DNA of 64,000 nt from Maledivibacter sp. (lineage in GTDB: Bacteria > Bacillota > Clostridia > Peptostreptococcales > Caminicellaceae): assembly GCA_025210375.1 (NCBI GenBank), contig JAOASB010000052.1, positions 248,001-312,000 of the forward strand, read 5' to 3'. This document shows positions 50,481 through 58,742 of this stretch, piece after piece. The stretch's first letter is position 1; each line of letters starts with the position of its first letter. Below the pieces are notes generated by a model. It saw only the letters and a list, made by a program, of their open reading frames with translations, had not been told where the DNA came from and searched no databases. The translations under genes were made by a program, and so were the position numbers.

Positions 50481-51236
50481 ATGTCAAAAAGAGTATTGAT
50501 AACTGGTGGAACATCAGGAATGGGGCTTAGTGCAACTAAACTTTTCCTTCAAAGAGAATGGAGAGTTATGGTTGTAGATATTAATCAAGAAAAGGGAGAA
50601 AAATTGATTGAAGAGCTTAAAGAACAAGGGTTTCAGGAAGTATACTTTTGTAAATGTGATGTCACAAAGGATAGTGAAGTAAAGGCACTTTATGATTATA
50701 CCCTAGAAACATTAGGTGGAATTGATAGTGTCATTAATAACGCTGGTATTTGGACTGGTGGAATGCTTCATGAAACCAAGGAAGAAGATTGGGACAAGAT
50801 ATTTAATGTTGATGTAAAGTCTATATATTTAACTTCAAAATATTTTGTACCCTATCTGATTAAAAATGGTGGAGGAACTATAGTGAATACAGCTTCAGTT
50901 TCAGGTATGCTTGGAGATTACAATATGGCAGCATATAATGCAGCAAAAGGTGCTGTTGTAAATATGGCTAAAGCTATGGCACTTGACTATGGAAAATACA
51001 ATATTCGTGTGAATAATGTTTGCCCTTCAGCATGTGCAACACCTATGTTTTTAGCAAATTCACAGGAAGTTATAGATATGTTTAACGAAGCAAATCCACT
51101 TAAAAGAATTTGTACTCCAGATGAAGTAGCGAAAGCCATGTATTTTTTAGCATCCGAGGATTCAAGTTCATGTAATGGTGTTAATTTGCCAATCTCAGGG
51201 GGACTTGACATACATACAGGTCAACCAGTACAGTAG
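50481..51236 (+). CDS. SDR family oxidoreductase
   Basis: A 251-aa short-chain dehydrogenase. NAD(P)-binding TGGTSGMG near residue 9, NNAG near 87, catalytic Ser in NTASVSGMLGDYNMAAYNAAKG near 140, and YxxxK (YNAAK) near 154 are all present. The start at 50481 follows GAAGG at 50466-50470; a nearby in-frame ATG at 50472 is the alternative. It shares a promoter with UPF0303 and is probably controlled by IclR. The alcohol or sugar substrate is unknown. Confidence 0.92.
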   Translation: MSKRVLITGGTSGMGLSATKLFLQREWRVMVVDINQEKGEKLIEELKEQGFQEVYFCKCDVTKDSEVKALYDYTLETLGGIDSVINNAGIWTGGMLHETKEEDWDKIFNVDVKSIYLTSKYFVPYLIKNGGGTIVNTASVSGMLGDYNMAAYNAAKGAVVNMAKAMALDYGKYNIRVNNVCPSACATPMFLANSQEVIDMFNEANPLKRICTPDEVAKAMYFLASEDSSSCNGVNLPISGGLDIHTGQPVQ

Positions 51237-51258
51237 ATTGTGAGAATATCTGTTTTAG

Positions 51259-51341
51259 TATACTTATATCTTAAGCAGTTAAATCAATGATGATATTCCC
51301 ATATTAGGCTTATCCAAGTAAGAGTCATGCAATTTCCTCAG
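51259..51341. repeat. Truncated family C element
   Basis: Only the right-hand half is present (CTTATATCTTAAGCAGTTAA ... AAGAGTCATGCAATTTCCTC). It lies in the gap after the SDR gene and before the second sigma-54 activator. Confidence 0.65.
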
Positions 51342-51502
51342 TTATCAAATTTTTTTATTAAAAAAAAGGAAAAACAATTACTAAATTGAATTAATTACAA
51401 AGGATTATATAGGGAGAAAAGATACTAATGTCTCCTCGGTTTGAGAAACTTTTAAGAAATATCTTTGAAGCTACCATAAAAATTATAAGGTGGTGAAATC
51501 TA

Positions 51503-53542
51503 ATGAAAGGTGAAATAGCTTTAATTTCCTATGATCCCTTGACAAATGATCTATTGGTACAACAGCTAAAGGATATATTCGCTTATACAAATAAAGTAAT
51601 AGGGGTTTTATATGGAAACTTAGAAAATGTTAATGAATTGAAATCCAAGGTTATAGTATGTACAGATAATAGTATGGTAAAGGATATATTAAAGAAAATA
51701 AAAGGAAATACACCTGTTATTGTGGCAAAAAGGACTATAAGACTAGGTAATTTACTAGAGGTTTTGAGTCTAAAGCCAGGGTCAGAGGTATCTGTTATTA
51801 GCAATTTCATAAGGGAAGCGAAGGTCACCATAAACCTTTTAAAGCAAATGGGGATATTTCATTTAGATCTAATTCCATATGTTCAAGGTAGTGGACTGGA
51901 TATTAAAGACACTGTGATTACAACGGGAGAGGATTTAGTACCAGAGGGTGTAGAAAATGTTGTTTGTATTGGAGAGAAATATATTGATATAAGTACAATA
52001 ATAGAAATCTTTATTAATTTAAACATGCCAATTGAGAAGCTCGGACTAATTACAAAAAGCTATAATGAAAAAATATTTAGATACAACAGTTATAATAGGA
52101 ATATGAATAGTATTCTGTTAAGTATTTTTGAGACTATTAGTGAAGGACTAGCTTTTGTTAATAGTGAAGATACCATAACATTCTGTAATAGAGATTTTTC
52201 AGAAATAGTTAAATGTGACCATAATAAAATTATAAATAAGGACTTTAGAAAAGTTTTTGGAGAAGGTAATATTATAGATTTATTAGAAATTAAAAAAGAA
52301 CAGCATAATGAAATCATTGACTATAAAGGGAAAAAGATGATGATTAATAGTAAAATAATTAATGAGGATAATAAGGAATTAGGATTTATTTTAGGGATAC
52401 AAGACATAACGCATATTCAGAAATTAGAAAATATTGTGAGAAAGAAGTTGTTAAGTAAAGGGTTCAATGCAAAATATACATTTGATGATGTAATTGGTAA
52501 AAGCGATATAATACTGAATAAAATAAAAATTGCAAATAGAATAGCCAAAAGTGACTTTACAGTTCTTATACAGGGGGCAAATGGGACAGGAAAAGAAATT
52601 TTTGCACAAGCCATACACAATGAATCCCGCAGGAAAAGGGGGCCCTTTGTTGCTGTAAATCTTGCATCCTTAGCAGATGATTTAGCCTTGAGTGAATTAT
52701 TCGGATATGAAGAAGGAGCCTTCACTGGGGCCGTAAAGGGAGGAAAAAAAGGGCTGTTTGAAATTGCCCATGGGGGGACTATTTTTCTCGATGAGATTGG
52801 CGACGCTTCTCTTAAGATACAACAAAGATTATTGAGGGTAATTCAAGAAAAAGAGATTATGCCCGTGGGTAGCAGAAAAATCATTCCTATTGATGTTAGA
52901 ATCATTGTTGCTACAAATAGAAATCTAATCAGAATGGTCAACGAAGGAAAGTTCAGAGAGGATTTATACTATAGATTGGATGTTCTGTCACTATCATTAC
53001 CAAAACTAAGGGAGAGGAAGGAAGATATCAAGGATTTGATCCAATATTTTTTCAAAAAAATGAATGGACACAAAGAAATTGATAGAGAAGTAATCGAAAT
53101 ATTAGAAGCTTATTCTTGGCCAGGTAATATTAGAGAACTGGAAAATTTGGTTAGTTATTTAGAATGTATCTCAGAAAGTGCAGTAATTAAGAAAATGGAT
53201 TTACCGAAGAAGTTATTAAAAACCAAGGAAAATATAGGTGAAGAGTACCAATTAATTATTGATGATTTAAAATCTAAAAATGTATTAAATCAGTGTATAC
53301 TTATTTTGGATCAATTAAAATACGCGTATTTTAATAATATGAGAATCGGTAGAAATAGGCTGAGAGACTTATTAAATGAAAAAAATATTTATATTACAGA
53401 TGATCAGATAAGACAAAGATTAATTCTATTAAAGAATTATGGACTGATTGTTTCAGGAACAACTAGACAAGGCAGCATTATTACAGAGAAGGGAAGAAAA
53501 TTGTTGATGCATCTCCATAAAAATGATGAAAGACATATGTGA
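51503..53542 (+). CDS. Sigma-54-dependent activator with PrpR-like sensor, PAS and atypical C-terminus
   Basis: A 679-aa enhancer-binding protein. The N-terminal about 200 residues look like a PrpR/receptor-type sensory domain, then a PAS segment near 210-310. The AAA+ domain follows: Walker A GANGTGKE (about 355), GAFTGA (about 405), Walker B GGTIFLDEIG (about 422), FREDLYYRLD (about 483). Instead of a Fis-type helix-turn-helix the last 120 residues read as a winged helix (NRLRDLLNEKNIYITDDQIRQ). A sigma-54 promoter and candidate enhancer repeats precede the next operon, which is its probable target. Confidence 0.9.
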   Translation: MKGEIALISYDPLTNDLLVQQLKDIFAYTNKVIGVLYGNLENVNELKSKVIVCTDNSMVKDILKKIKGNTPVIVAKRTIRLGNLLEVLSLKPGSEVSVISNFIREAKVTINLLKQMGIFHLDLIPYVQGSGLDIKDTVITTGEDLVPEGVENVVCIGEKYIDISTIIEIFINLNMPIEKLGLITKSYNEKIFRYNSYNRNMNSILLSIFETISEGLAFVNSEDTITFCNRDFSEIVKCDHNKIINKDFRKVFGEGNIIDLLEIKKEQHNEIIDYKGKKMMINSKIINEDNKELGFILGIQDITHIQKLENIVRKKLLSKGFNAKYTFDDVIGKSDIILNKIKIANRIAKSDFTVLIQGANGTGKEIFAQAIHNESRRKRGPFVAVNLASLADDLALSELFGYEEGAFTGAVKGGKKGLFEIAHGGTIFLDEIGDASLKIQQRLLRVIQEKEIMPVGSRKIIPIDVRIIVATNRNLIRMVNEGKFREDLYYRLDVLSLSLPKLRERKEDIKDLIQYFFKKMNGHKEIDREVIEILEAYSWPGNIRELENLVSYLECISESAVIKKMDLPKKLLKTKENIGEEYQLIIDDLKSKNVLNQCILILDQLKYAYFNNMRIGRNRLRDLLNEKNIYITDDQIRQRLILLKNYGLIVSGTTRQGSIITEKGRKLLMHLHKNDERHM

Positions 53543-53560
53543 TAACTGCTGATATAGGAA

Positions 53561-53598
53561 AAACATCCTGTCTCGATAATCGAGGCAGGATGTTTTTT
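53561..53598 (+). terminator. Terminator of the activator gene
   Basis: AACATCCTGTCTCGA, TAA, TCGAGGCAGGATGTT with one mismatch, then TTTT. Confidence 0.9.
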
Positions 53599-53606
53599 AA
53601 ATGCAG

Positions 53607-53665
53607 AATTTAGGGGGTAAATAAAATTAAATTAGGTGTATATCAAATAAATATTCCCCTAATTT
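53607..53665. promoter_or_regulatory. Candidate enhancer (inverted repeat) upstream of the sigma-54 promoter
   Basis: AATTTAGGGG (53607-53616) and CCCCTAATTT (53656-53665) are nearly inverted copies, 100-150 bp upstream of the sigma-54 promoter: typical distance for an activator binding site. Confidence 0.4.
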
Positions 53666-53764
53666 GTAAGAGCGTTCTTAATAGTAGGTCTATTTTGGAA
53701 AATAACATTGGATTTTAGGCAGTTATATTAAGGAAATATTTGAATTTGCTATATAAAAGGGCCT

Positions 53765-53781
53765 TTGGCATATGAATTGCT
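53765..53781 (+). promoter_or_regulatory. Sigma-54 promoter of the peptidase/transporter operon
   Basis: TTGGCAT, five bases (ATGAA), TTGCT: one mismatch to TGGCAC-N5-TTGC. It is about 58 nt upstream of the M20 peptidase start and next to a sigma-54 activator gene. Confidence 0.78.
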
Positions 53782-53838
53782 TAATTAAGTTAATATATCT
53801 GAATAAAATATCAAACTAAGTAAGGGGAGGAAATAGTC

Positions 53839-55209
53839 ATGCCTATTAAAAAAGTTCATAGTTATATTGATGCTAATACTGAAAACAATATCTTGGAATT
53901 GAAAAAGTTAGTTGCCCAACCAAGTGTAAGTAATAATAACCTTGAGGTAGCTAAATGTTCAAAAGTATTAAAAGGAATTATGGAAAAAGCGGGTATTGAG
54001 ACAAAGATAATTAATACCGATGGAAATCCTATCGTTTTCGGACATCTAAGGTCAAATAGGGAAAAAACTTTGACATTACTGTTTTATGGACACTATGATG
54101 TTCAGCCAGTAGGTGATTTAGATTTATGGGAAAGCCAGCCCTTTGAACCAGAGATAAGAAATGGAAGGATGTATGGAAGGGGAACAGCAGATAATAAGGG
54201 GCAATTGATAACCCATATCTTAGCGGTAAAGCATTACTTAGAAGTCCTGGGTGATGTTCCTATAAACATTAAATTTGTATTTGAAGGAGAAGAAGAAATA
54301 GGGAGTAAGCATCTAGCTAAATTCGCTAGAGAAAATAAAGAATTATTATCAGCTGATATGGTATATACATCCGATGGAGCTATGGGGATTAATGATGTTC
54401 CAAACATAATATTTGGAGTTAGGGGAGTGATGAATTTTGATTTGAGTTTAGATACATCTACCACTGATAATCATTCAGGCAATAAAGGGGGTGTTATAAA
54501 AAATGCAGCATGGGAGATGGTAAAGCTATTGAATACCATGAAGGATGAAGACGACAATGTATTGATTAAAGGCTTTTATGAAGATGTTGTACCACCTAGC
54601 GAATATGATTTGAAGCTTATTGAAAGACTTCCATATGAACCATCAGAACTTGCAAAGATTTATGGTGTAGAAAAATTAGAACTTACTAAAAATCAGTTTT
54701 ATAGCAATTTAATGTTTAAGCCTACCCTAACAATTAATGGACTTAAAAGTGGGTATATAGGTGCCGGGGCCAAGAACATAATACCGGGAAGGGCAATTGC
54801 TAAAATGGAAGTAAGACTCGCATTTGATCAAGATCCAGAAGATGTATTTAAGAAGATAAAAAATCATATTGTCAATATAAATCCAAGGGTCAAGATCAAA
54901 AGAGTTGAGGAGGATATGCTGCCCTCTCGTACATCCACTGATCTACCATTATCAAGAACTATTGTTAAGGCGGTCAGCTGTTTTTTTAAGGATAGACCCG
55001 TTGAAATGCCCGTAATAGGTGGAAGTCTACCGGATTATATATGGACGAAAATATTAGGAGTGCCATCCATTTCAGTTCCATATGGTAATGCGGATGAATG
55101 TAATCATGCACCTAATGAAAATATGAAAATGGATCTATTTAATAAGGGAATTCATATTTCTGCCCAGGCTATTTATGATCTAGGAAAAGAGCTTAGTAAC
55201 TATAGTTAA
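53839..55209 (+). CDS. M20 family metallopeptidase (dipeptidase/acyl-amino acid hydrolase type)
   Basis: A 456-aa binuclear zinc hydrolase, cytoplasmic. Metal-ligand motifs: GHYDVQP near residue 84, GRGTADNKGQ near 114, EGEEEIGS near 150, and the C-terminal ECNHAPNE near 426. The family cleaves dipeptides or removes acyl or carbamoyl groups from amino acids. GGGAGG precedes the ATG. It is followed, across a 138-bp family C element, by a YfcC-type transporter, so imported substrates would be hydrolysed inside the cell. The sigma-54 promoter controls the pair. Confidence 0.9.
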   Translation: MPIKKVHSYIDANTENNILELKKLVAQPSVSNNNLEVAKCSKVLKGIMEKAGIETKIINTDGNPIVFGHLRSNREKTLTLLFYGHYDVQPVGDLDLWESQPFEPEIRNGRMYGRGTADNKGQLITHILAVKHYLEVLGDVPINIKFVFEGEEEIGSKHLAKFARENKELLSADMVYTSDGAMGINDVPNIIFGVRGVMNFDLSLDTSTTDNHSGNKGGVIKNAAWEMVKLLNTMKDEDDNVLIKGFYEDVVPPSEYDLKLIERLPYEPSELAKIYGVEKLELTKNQFYSNLMFKPTLTINGLKSGYIGAGAKNIIPGRAIAKMEVRLAFDQDPEDVFKKIKNHIVNINPRVKIKRVEEDMLPSRTSTDLPLSRTIVKAVSCFFKDRPVEMPVIGGSLPDYIWTKILGVPSISVPYGNADECNHAPNENMKMDLFNKGIHISAQAIYDLGKELSNYS

Positions 55210-55210
55210 T

Positions 55211-55347
55211 TGAGGAAATTGCATATGCGAATATCATCCTTAATTTGAATATTTAAGATATAGCATATTTGGTGGTATGGCTTCGCAGATTCTAAAACTA
55301 TATATAGTAGATGTTTTTTACGGAAGGTAATTATGCAATCCGCTCAA
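55211..55347. repeat. Family C element inside a sigma-54 operon
   Basis: Begins TGAGGAAATTGCATATGCG and ends TAATTATGCAATCCGCTCA; in inverse orientation to the copy at 29524. It occupies the peptidase/transporter gap. Confidence 0.78.
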
Positions 55348-55399
55348 TTGATTTATATAGATTTGAGATGACAAATAAACTTATTTAAAGGAGGATTAT

Positions 55400-56812
55400 A
55401 TGGTAGCAAAGGAAATGAAACCTAAAAGAAAGCTTTTCAAAGTACCACATACCTATGTAATTATATTCATGCTAGTTATATTGGTCGCTTTGCTGACTTA
55501 TATTATACCCGCTGGAGAATTTGAAAGGGTTAAGGATGTAAGGACTGGAAAGACCCTTATTGTGGTTGATTCTTTTAAGTATATTGAACAAAATCCAACG
55601 GGAATAATTGATGTTTTTAGGGCCTTCGTCAAAGGGCTGAATAGTGCTTCAAGTATAATATTCTTTATATTTGTTGTAGGGGGAGCTTTTCAAATTATTT
55701 CCTCGACGGGGACGATAGAAGGTATAACGGGTAAAATAGCTAAAAAGTTTATGGGTAAAGAAAAAATAATTATACCTATTTTTCTAACTATATTTTCTGT
55801 TTTCGGATTCACAATGGGAATGTCTGCGGAGGTAATGATGTTTGTGCCCATTGGTATAGCCGTTGCTAGAACCCTAGGGTTTGATGCAATTACTGGAACT
55901 TCCATGATAGCACTAGGAGCTGCCTGTGGGTTTACAGCAGGATTGCTAAATCCTTTCAACGTTGGAATTGCTCAAAGTATTGCAGAGGTACCAATGTTTT
56001 CTGGACTTTGGTTAAGGGCTATTTTATTGATTTGTTTATTAGTAGTAACTAGTATATATATTATTAGATATACAAAAAAAATAAAGGGTAATATGGCAAA
56101 TAGCATAGTAGCAGATCTAGAAGAGGAAGAGAAGGATACAGTGATTGTTGATTTAAATGATCTTAAGGATATGTCAATAAAGAATTATATTGTTATTTTA
56201 ACTCTAATAGTTGGTTTCGGACTTATTATTTGGGGAGTATCTAATAGGGGCTGGTGGATTGAGGAACTAACAACGGCCTTTCTTATAATTGGAATAGTAA
56301 GTGGTATTGTATCGTCGTTTGGACCTAGTCAAATAGCAAAGGAATTTGTTGAAGGTGCAAAGTCAATAGTTTTCGGTGCTTTAATTGTGGGTATTGCAAG
56401 GGCGGTACTAGTTGTGATGCAGGATGCTTGTATTATTGATACAGTTGTAAAGTCATTATCGGATTTAATCTCATCATTTCATAGTTCTGTGGCTGCTTTA
56501 GGTATGTATTTAATGCAAATAATAATAAATACTTTTATTACATCGGGCAGTGGTCAGGCGGCAACTACCATGCCTATAATGACACCCTTGGGAGATTTAT
56601 TAGGGGTTTCAAGGCAAACCACTGTGCTGGCTTTTCAATTAGGAGATGGATTCACTAATTCTATTTTACCAACATCAGCAACCTTGATGGGATATTTAGC
56701 AGTATCCAAAATTCCATATGAAAAATGGTTAAAGTTCATGGTACCTCTTCTAGGTATCTGGCTTAGTGTAGGTGCGGGATTTTTAATAATAGCAACAATG
56801 ATAGGATACTAG
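55400..56812 (+). CDS. YfcC family (DcuC-like) membrane transporter
   Basis: A 470-aa integral membrane protein with about 12 hydrophobic segments. Family features include PHTYVIIFMLVILVALLTYI at the start, the segment PAGEFERV (after the first helix), GFTMGMSAEVMMFVPIGIA near residue 140, and TSGSGQAATTMPIMTPLGD near 380. YfcC/DcuC-like carriers are thought to move dicarboxylates, peptides or amino-acid derivatives and frequently sit with M20 peptidases. AAGGAGG precedes the ATG. It is the last gene of the sigma-54-controlled operon. Confidence 0.9.
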   Translation: MVAKEMKPKRKLFKVPHTYVIIFMLVILVALLTYIIPAGEFERVKDVRTGKTLIVVDSFKYIEQNPTGIIDVFRAFVKGLNSASSIIFFIFVVGGAFQIISSTGTIEGITGKIAKKFMGKEKIIIPIFLTIFSVFGFTMGMSAEVMMFVPIGIAVARTLGFDAITGTSMIALGAACGFTAGLLNPFNVGIAQSIAEVPMFSGLWLRAILLICLLVVTSIYIIRYTKKIKGNMANSIVADLEEEEKDTVIVDLNDLKDMSIKNYIVILTLIVGFGLIIWGVSNRGWWIEELTTAFLIIGIVSGIVSSFGPSQIAKEFVEGAKSIVFGALIVGIARAVLVVMQDACIIDTVVKSLSDLISSFHSSVAALGMYLMQIIINTFITSGSGQAATTMPIMTPLGDLLGVSRQTTVLAFQLGDGFTNSILPTSATLMGYLAVSKIPYEKWLKFMVPLLGIWLSVGAGFLIIATMIGY

Positions 56813-56824
56813 TTGATATTGAAT

Positions 56825-56861
56825 AAAAAAGTTGACCTTTACAAATAGGTCAACTTTTTTA
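56825..56861. terminator. Bidirectional terminator
   Basis: AAAAAAGTTGACCT, 8-nt loop, AGGTCAACTTTTTT, between the converging transporter and stalk-domain genes. Confidence 0.92.
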
Positions 56862-56871
56862 ATAACATAAA

Positions 56872-57957
56872 TTATTTTTCCGTGGAAGCTTGAGTATCTA
56901 CTTTTTTTACTACAATCTTTTCAGCCGATGAAATAGGTGGTAAACTCATTGTAGCCATAAGAGAATGATAGGCTTCTATATCCATTCCTTTTTTCAGATC
57001 AGTAAATGCTAATTCCTTATTATCCTCTGTAATTATTTTTGTTTTATCACTAATGGTTAGAACTATACCATTAACTTTATCTCCTATGAGAATTTGGTTG
57101 GTTTTATCATAACTCATTATATCGGTGATAACGCCTGCTTTAACCGTTACATCCTTTAAAAGCTCTATCCTTTCAGCCTGTCCTTGAGGAGGTAGACTTC
57201 TAGTTAATGCTGGGCCATAGAAGGCTCTGACAGAATCTCCTTGTTTTAAATCCTTTATGGATAGGGTTTTATCGGTTATTGGATCAATTAAAGGGGTTTC
57301 CTCATTTATATGTAAAACAATAGAATCATATCCTTCATCGGAGTTCTCTCCTTCAATCCATAGGCTAGTACCCTTTTCTGTTTTATTTATTTCACTGATT
57401 TTCCCTAGGGTTTGTAAAAGAGTGCTTTCCTTAGTTTCAGTTTGTTGTGAGGTGATGTTAATACCGCCTGTTTCATCCATTACAGTCTCTACTTTTAAGA
57501 TATCAGTTAAGAAATTTAATGGGACATAGGTTGTACCCTTTAAGATTTCCGATGCTGTACCCAATTTTACTGGAGCCATTTTTCCAAAGCTATAATAATC
57601 CTCTCCTGGTTTGACCATAATTAAGTTGGGACCCTTTAATAATTCCACTACCCTAGCTTCATTATTCCACTGGATTTCGTATCCTAAAGTTTCAGTGACG
57701 GCTCTTAATGGAATCATTATAGTATCGTCATCCTTCATATATACTTTATTTTCTTCAGGGTTTAATGCAGTTCCATTAATTACAATGACAAAATGAAAAC
57801 CTTCATAGGAGTCCTGTGGTTTTTCATTAACATTTAAACTCGAAATTGGTACAGGTTCTTGTAAGGCCTTATTTGGACTATACTCTGCCGATGCTACTAT
57901 ACCCGATGCAAGCATTGCTCCCGCCAATGTAAATACAAGTACTTTATTAAATTTCAT
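56872..57957 (-). CDS. Secreted protein with copper amine oxidase N-terminal (stalk) domain
   Basis: A 361-aa exported protein: signal peptide MKFNKVLVFTLAGAMLASGI at the start, then a stalk domain near residues 55-160 (TIMIPLRAVTETLGYEIQWNN, then GTTYVPLNFLTDIL), the non-catalytic domain named after copper amine oxidase and found in many clostridial surface proteins. The remainder (about 175-361) is beta-rich and not assigned. AAAGGAGG precedes the ATG at 57957; codons further upstream lack a site. It may stay at the cell wall, but no sorting motif is seen. Confidence 0.82.
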   Translation of the reverse strand: MKFNKVLVFTLAGAMLASGIVASAEYSPNKALQEPVPISSLNVNEKPQDSYEGFHFVIVINGTALNPEENKVYMKDDDTIMIPLRAVTETLGYEIQWNNEARVVELLKGPNLIMVKPGEDYYSFGKMAPVKLGTASEILKGTTYVPLNFLTDILKVETVMDETGGINITSQQTETKESTLLQTLGKISEINKTEKGTSLWIEGENSDEGYDSIVLHINEETPLIDPITDKTLSIKDLKQGDSVRAFYGPALTRSLPPQGQAERIELLKDVTVKAGVITDIMSYDKTNQILIGDKVNGIVLTISDKTKIITEDNKELAFTDLKKGMDIEAYHSLMATMSLPPISSAEKIVVKKVDTQASTEK

Positions 57958-58057
57958 TTGTATGTCCTCCTTTAGATAGTACATGGATTTTTTTATTTGC
58001 TACTTTGTTAGATTAGACGGCAAAAAAATTAAAAAGTTCCTGTTAACTAATAAATTT

Positions 58058-58405
58058 TTAACTCAGGTACATATTGATCCAAATAGCATGTAGAATATTA
58101 GGGAAGATTTGTATGATCAATATCGCAAATAGAATCAATCTAAAGTTCTTTGGATTTTCAAATTGTTTTTCCACTATTTTTAATAAAAACAGAGGTATGA
58201 AAATTATAATACTTCTAAGAAATAACCCTTCGTATAATGGCAATTTCATAAATCCTATCATAAGGGGATTTGCTTCAGAGATCACACTTAATGCATTTAT
58301 TCCTAAATATGTAAAAATATAATCGGATATGGCAAGGATAAATATAAGTGACAATATTAAATTATTGGATACTCTGTACTTTAAAACTGCATTCTTATCT
58401 TTCAT
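58058..58405 (-). CDS. Small membrane protein, DUF5658-like
   Basis: A 115-aa protein with about three membrane segments (residues 12-35, 60-80 and 88-108). ISEANPLMIGFM near residue 43 resembles DUF5658 (the ...EANPLM motif). Function unknown. It lies on the same strand as the stalk-domain gene, 100 nt upstream of that gene, so co-expression is possible. Confidence 0.62.
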   Translation of the reverse strand: MKDKNAVLKYRVSNNLILSLIFILAISDYIFTYLGINALSVISEANPLMIGFMKLPLYEGLFLRSIIIFIPLFLLKIVEKQFENPKNFRLILFAILIIQIFPNILHAIWINMYLS

Positions 58406-58742
58406 ATGGATTCTCCTAAATAATTTTAATGATATTTATTATTTGAAGTATTAACCTTCAAAGGTATTTTATTCAGAGACAGTACAAAGTATTACCATAA
58501 AGAAAAGGGTGTGAATAGAGTTGGGGAATAGATCAGTAGATTTTAGTAGGTCTTAAATAGAAAATACGACTCAATTATAAAAAATTGAGTCGTAGATTCA
58601 AAAAATAAACTAGTCATCTTACTCGTTCTTTTGATTGTTTTTTTCATATGCCTAAGAATTTTATATTGAAAGTTTTACCTATATATCTTAGGACTTGGAA
58701 CTTACCACTTACAAGTATGAAAGGGCTTAGACCCTTTTAAAA
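58406..58742. other. Intergenic region with a hairpin
   Basis: Contains one perfect palindrome, TACGACTCAATT ... AATTGAGTCGTA (58566-58594), without a T-run. The stretch AATAAACTAGTCATCTTAC (58603) recurs with small changes at 43124 (AATAAACTACTCATCTTAC), just after lysA. Nothing else was recognised. Confidence 0.4.
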
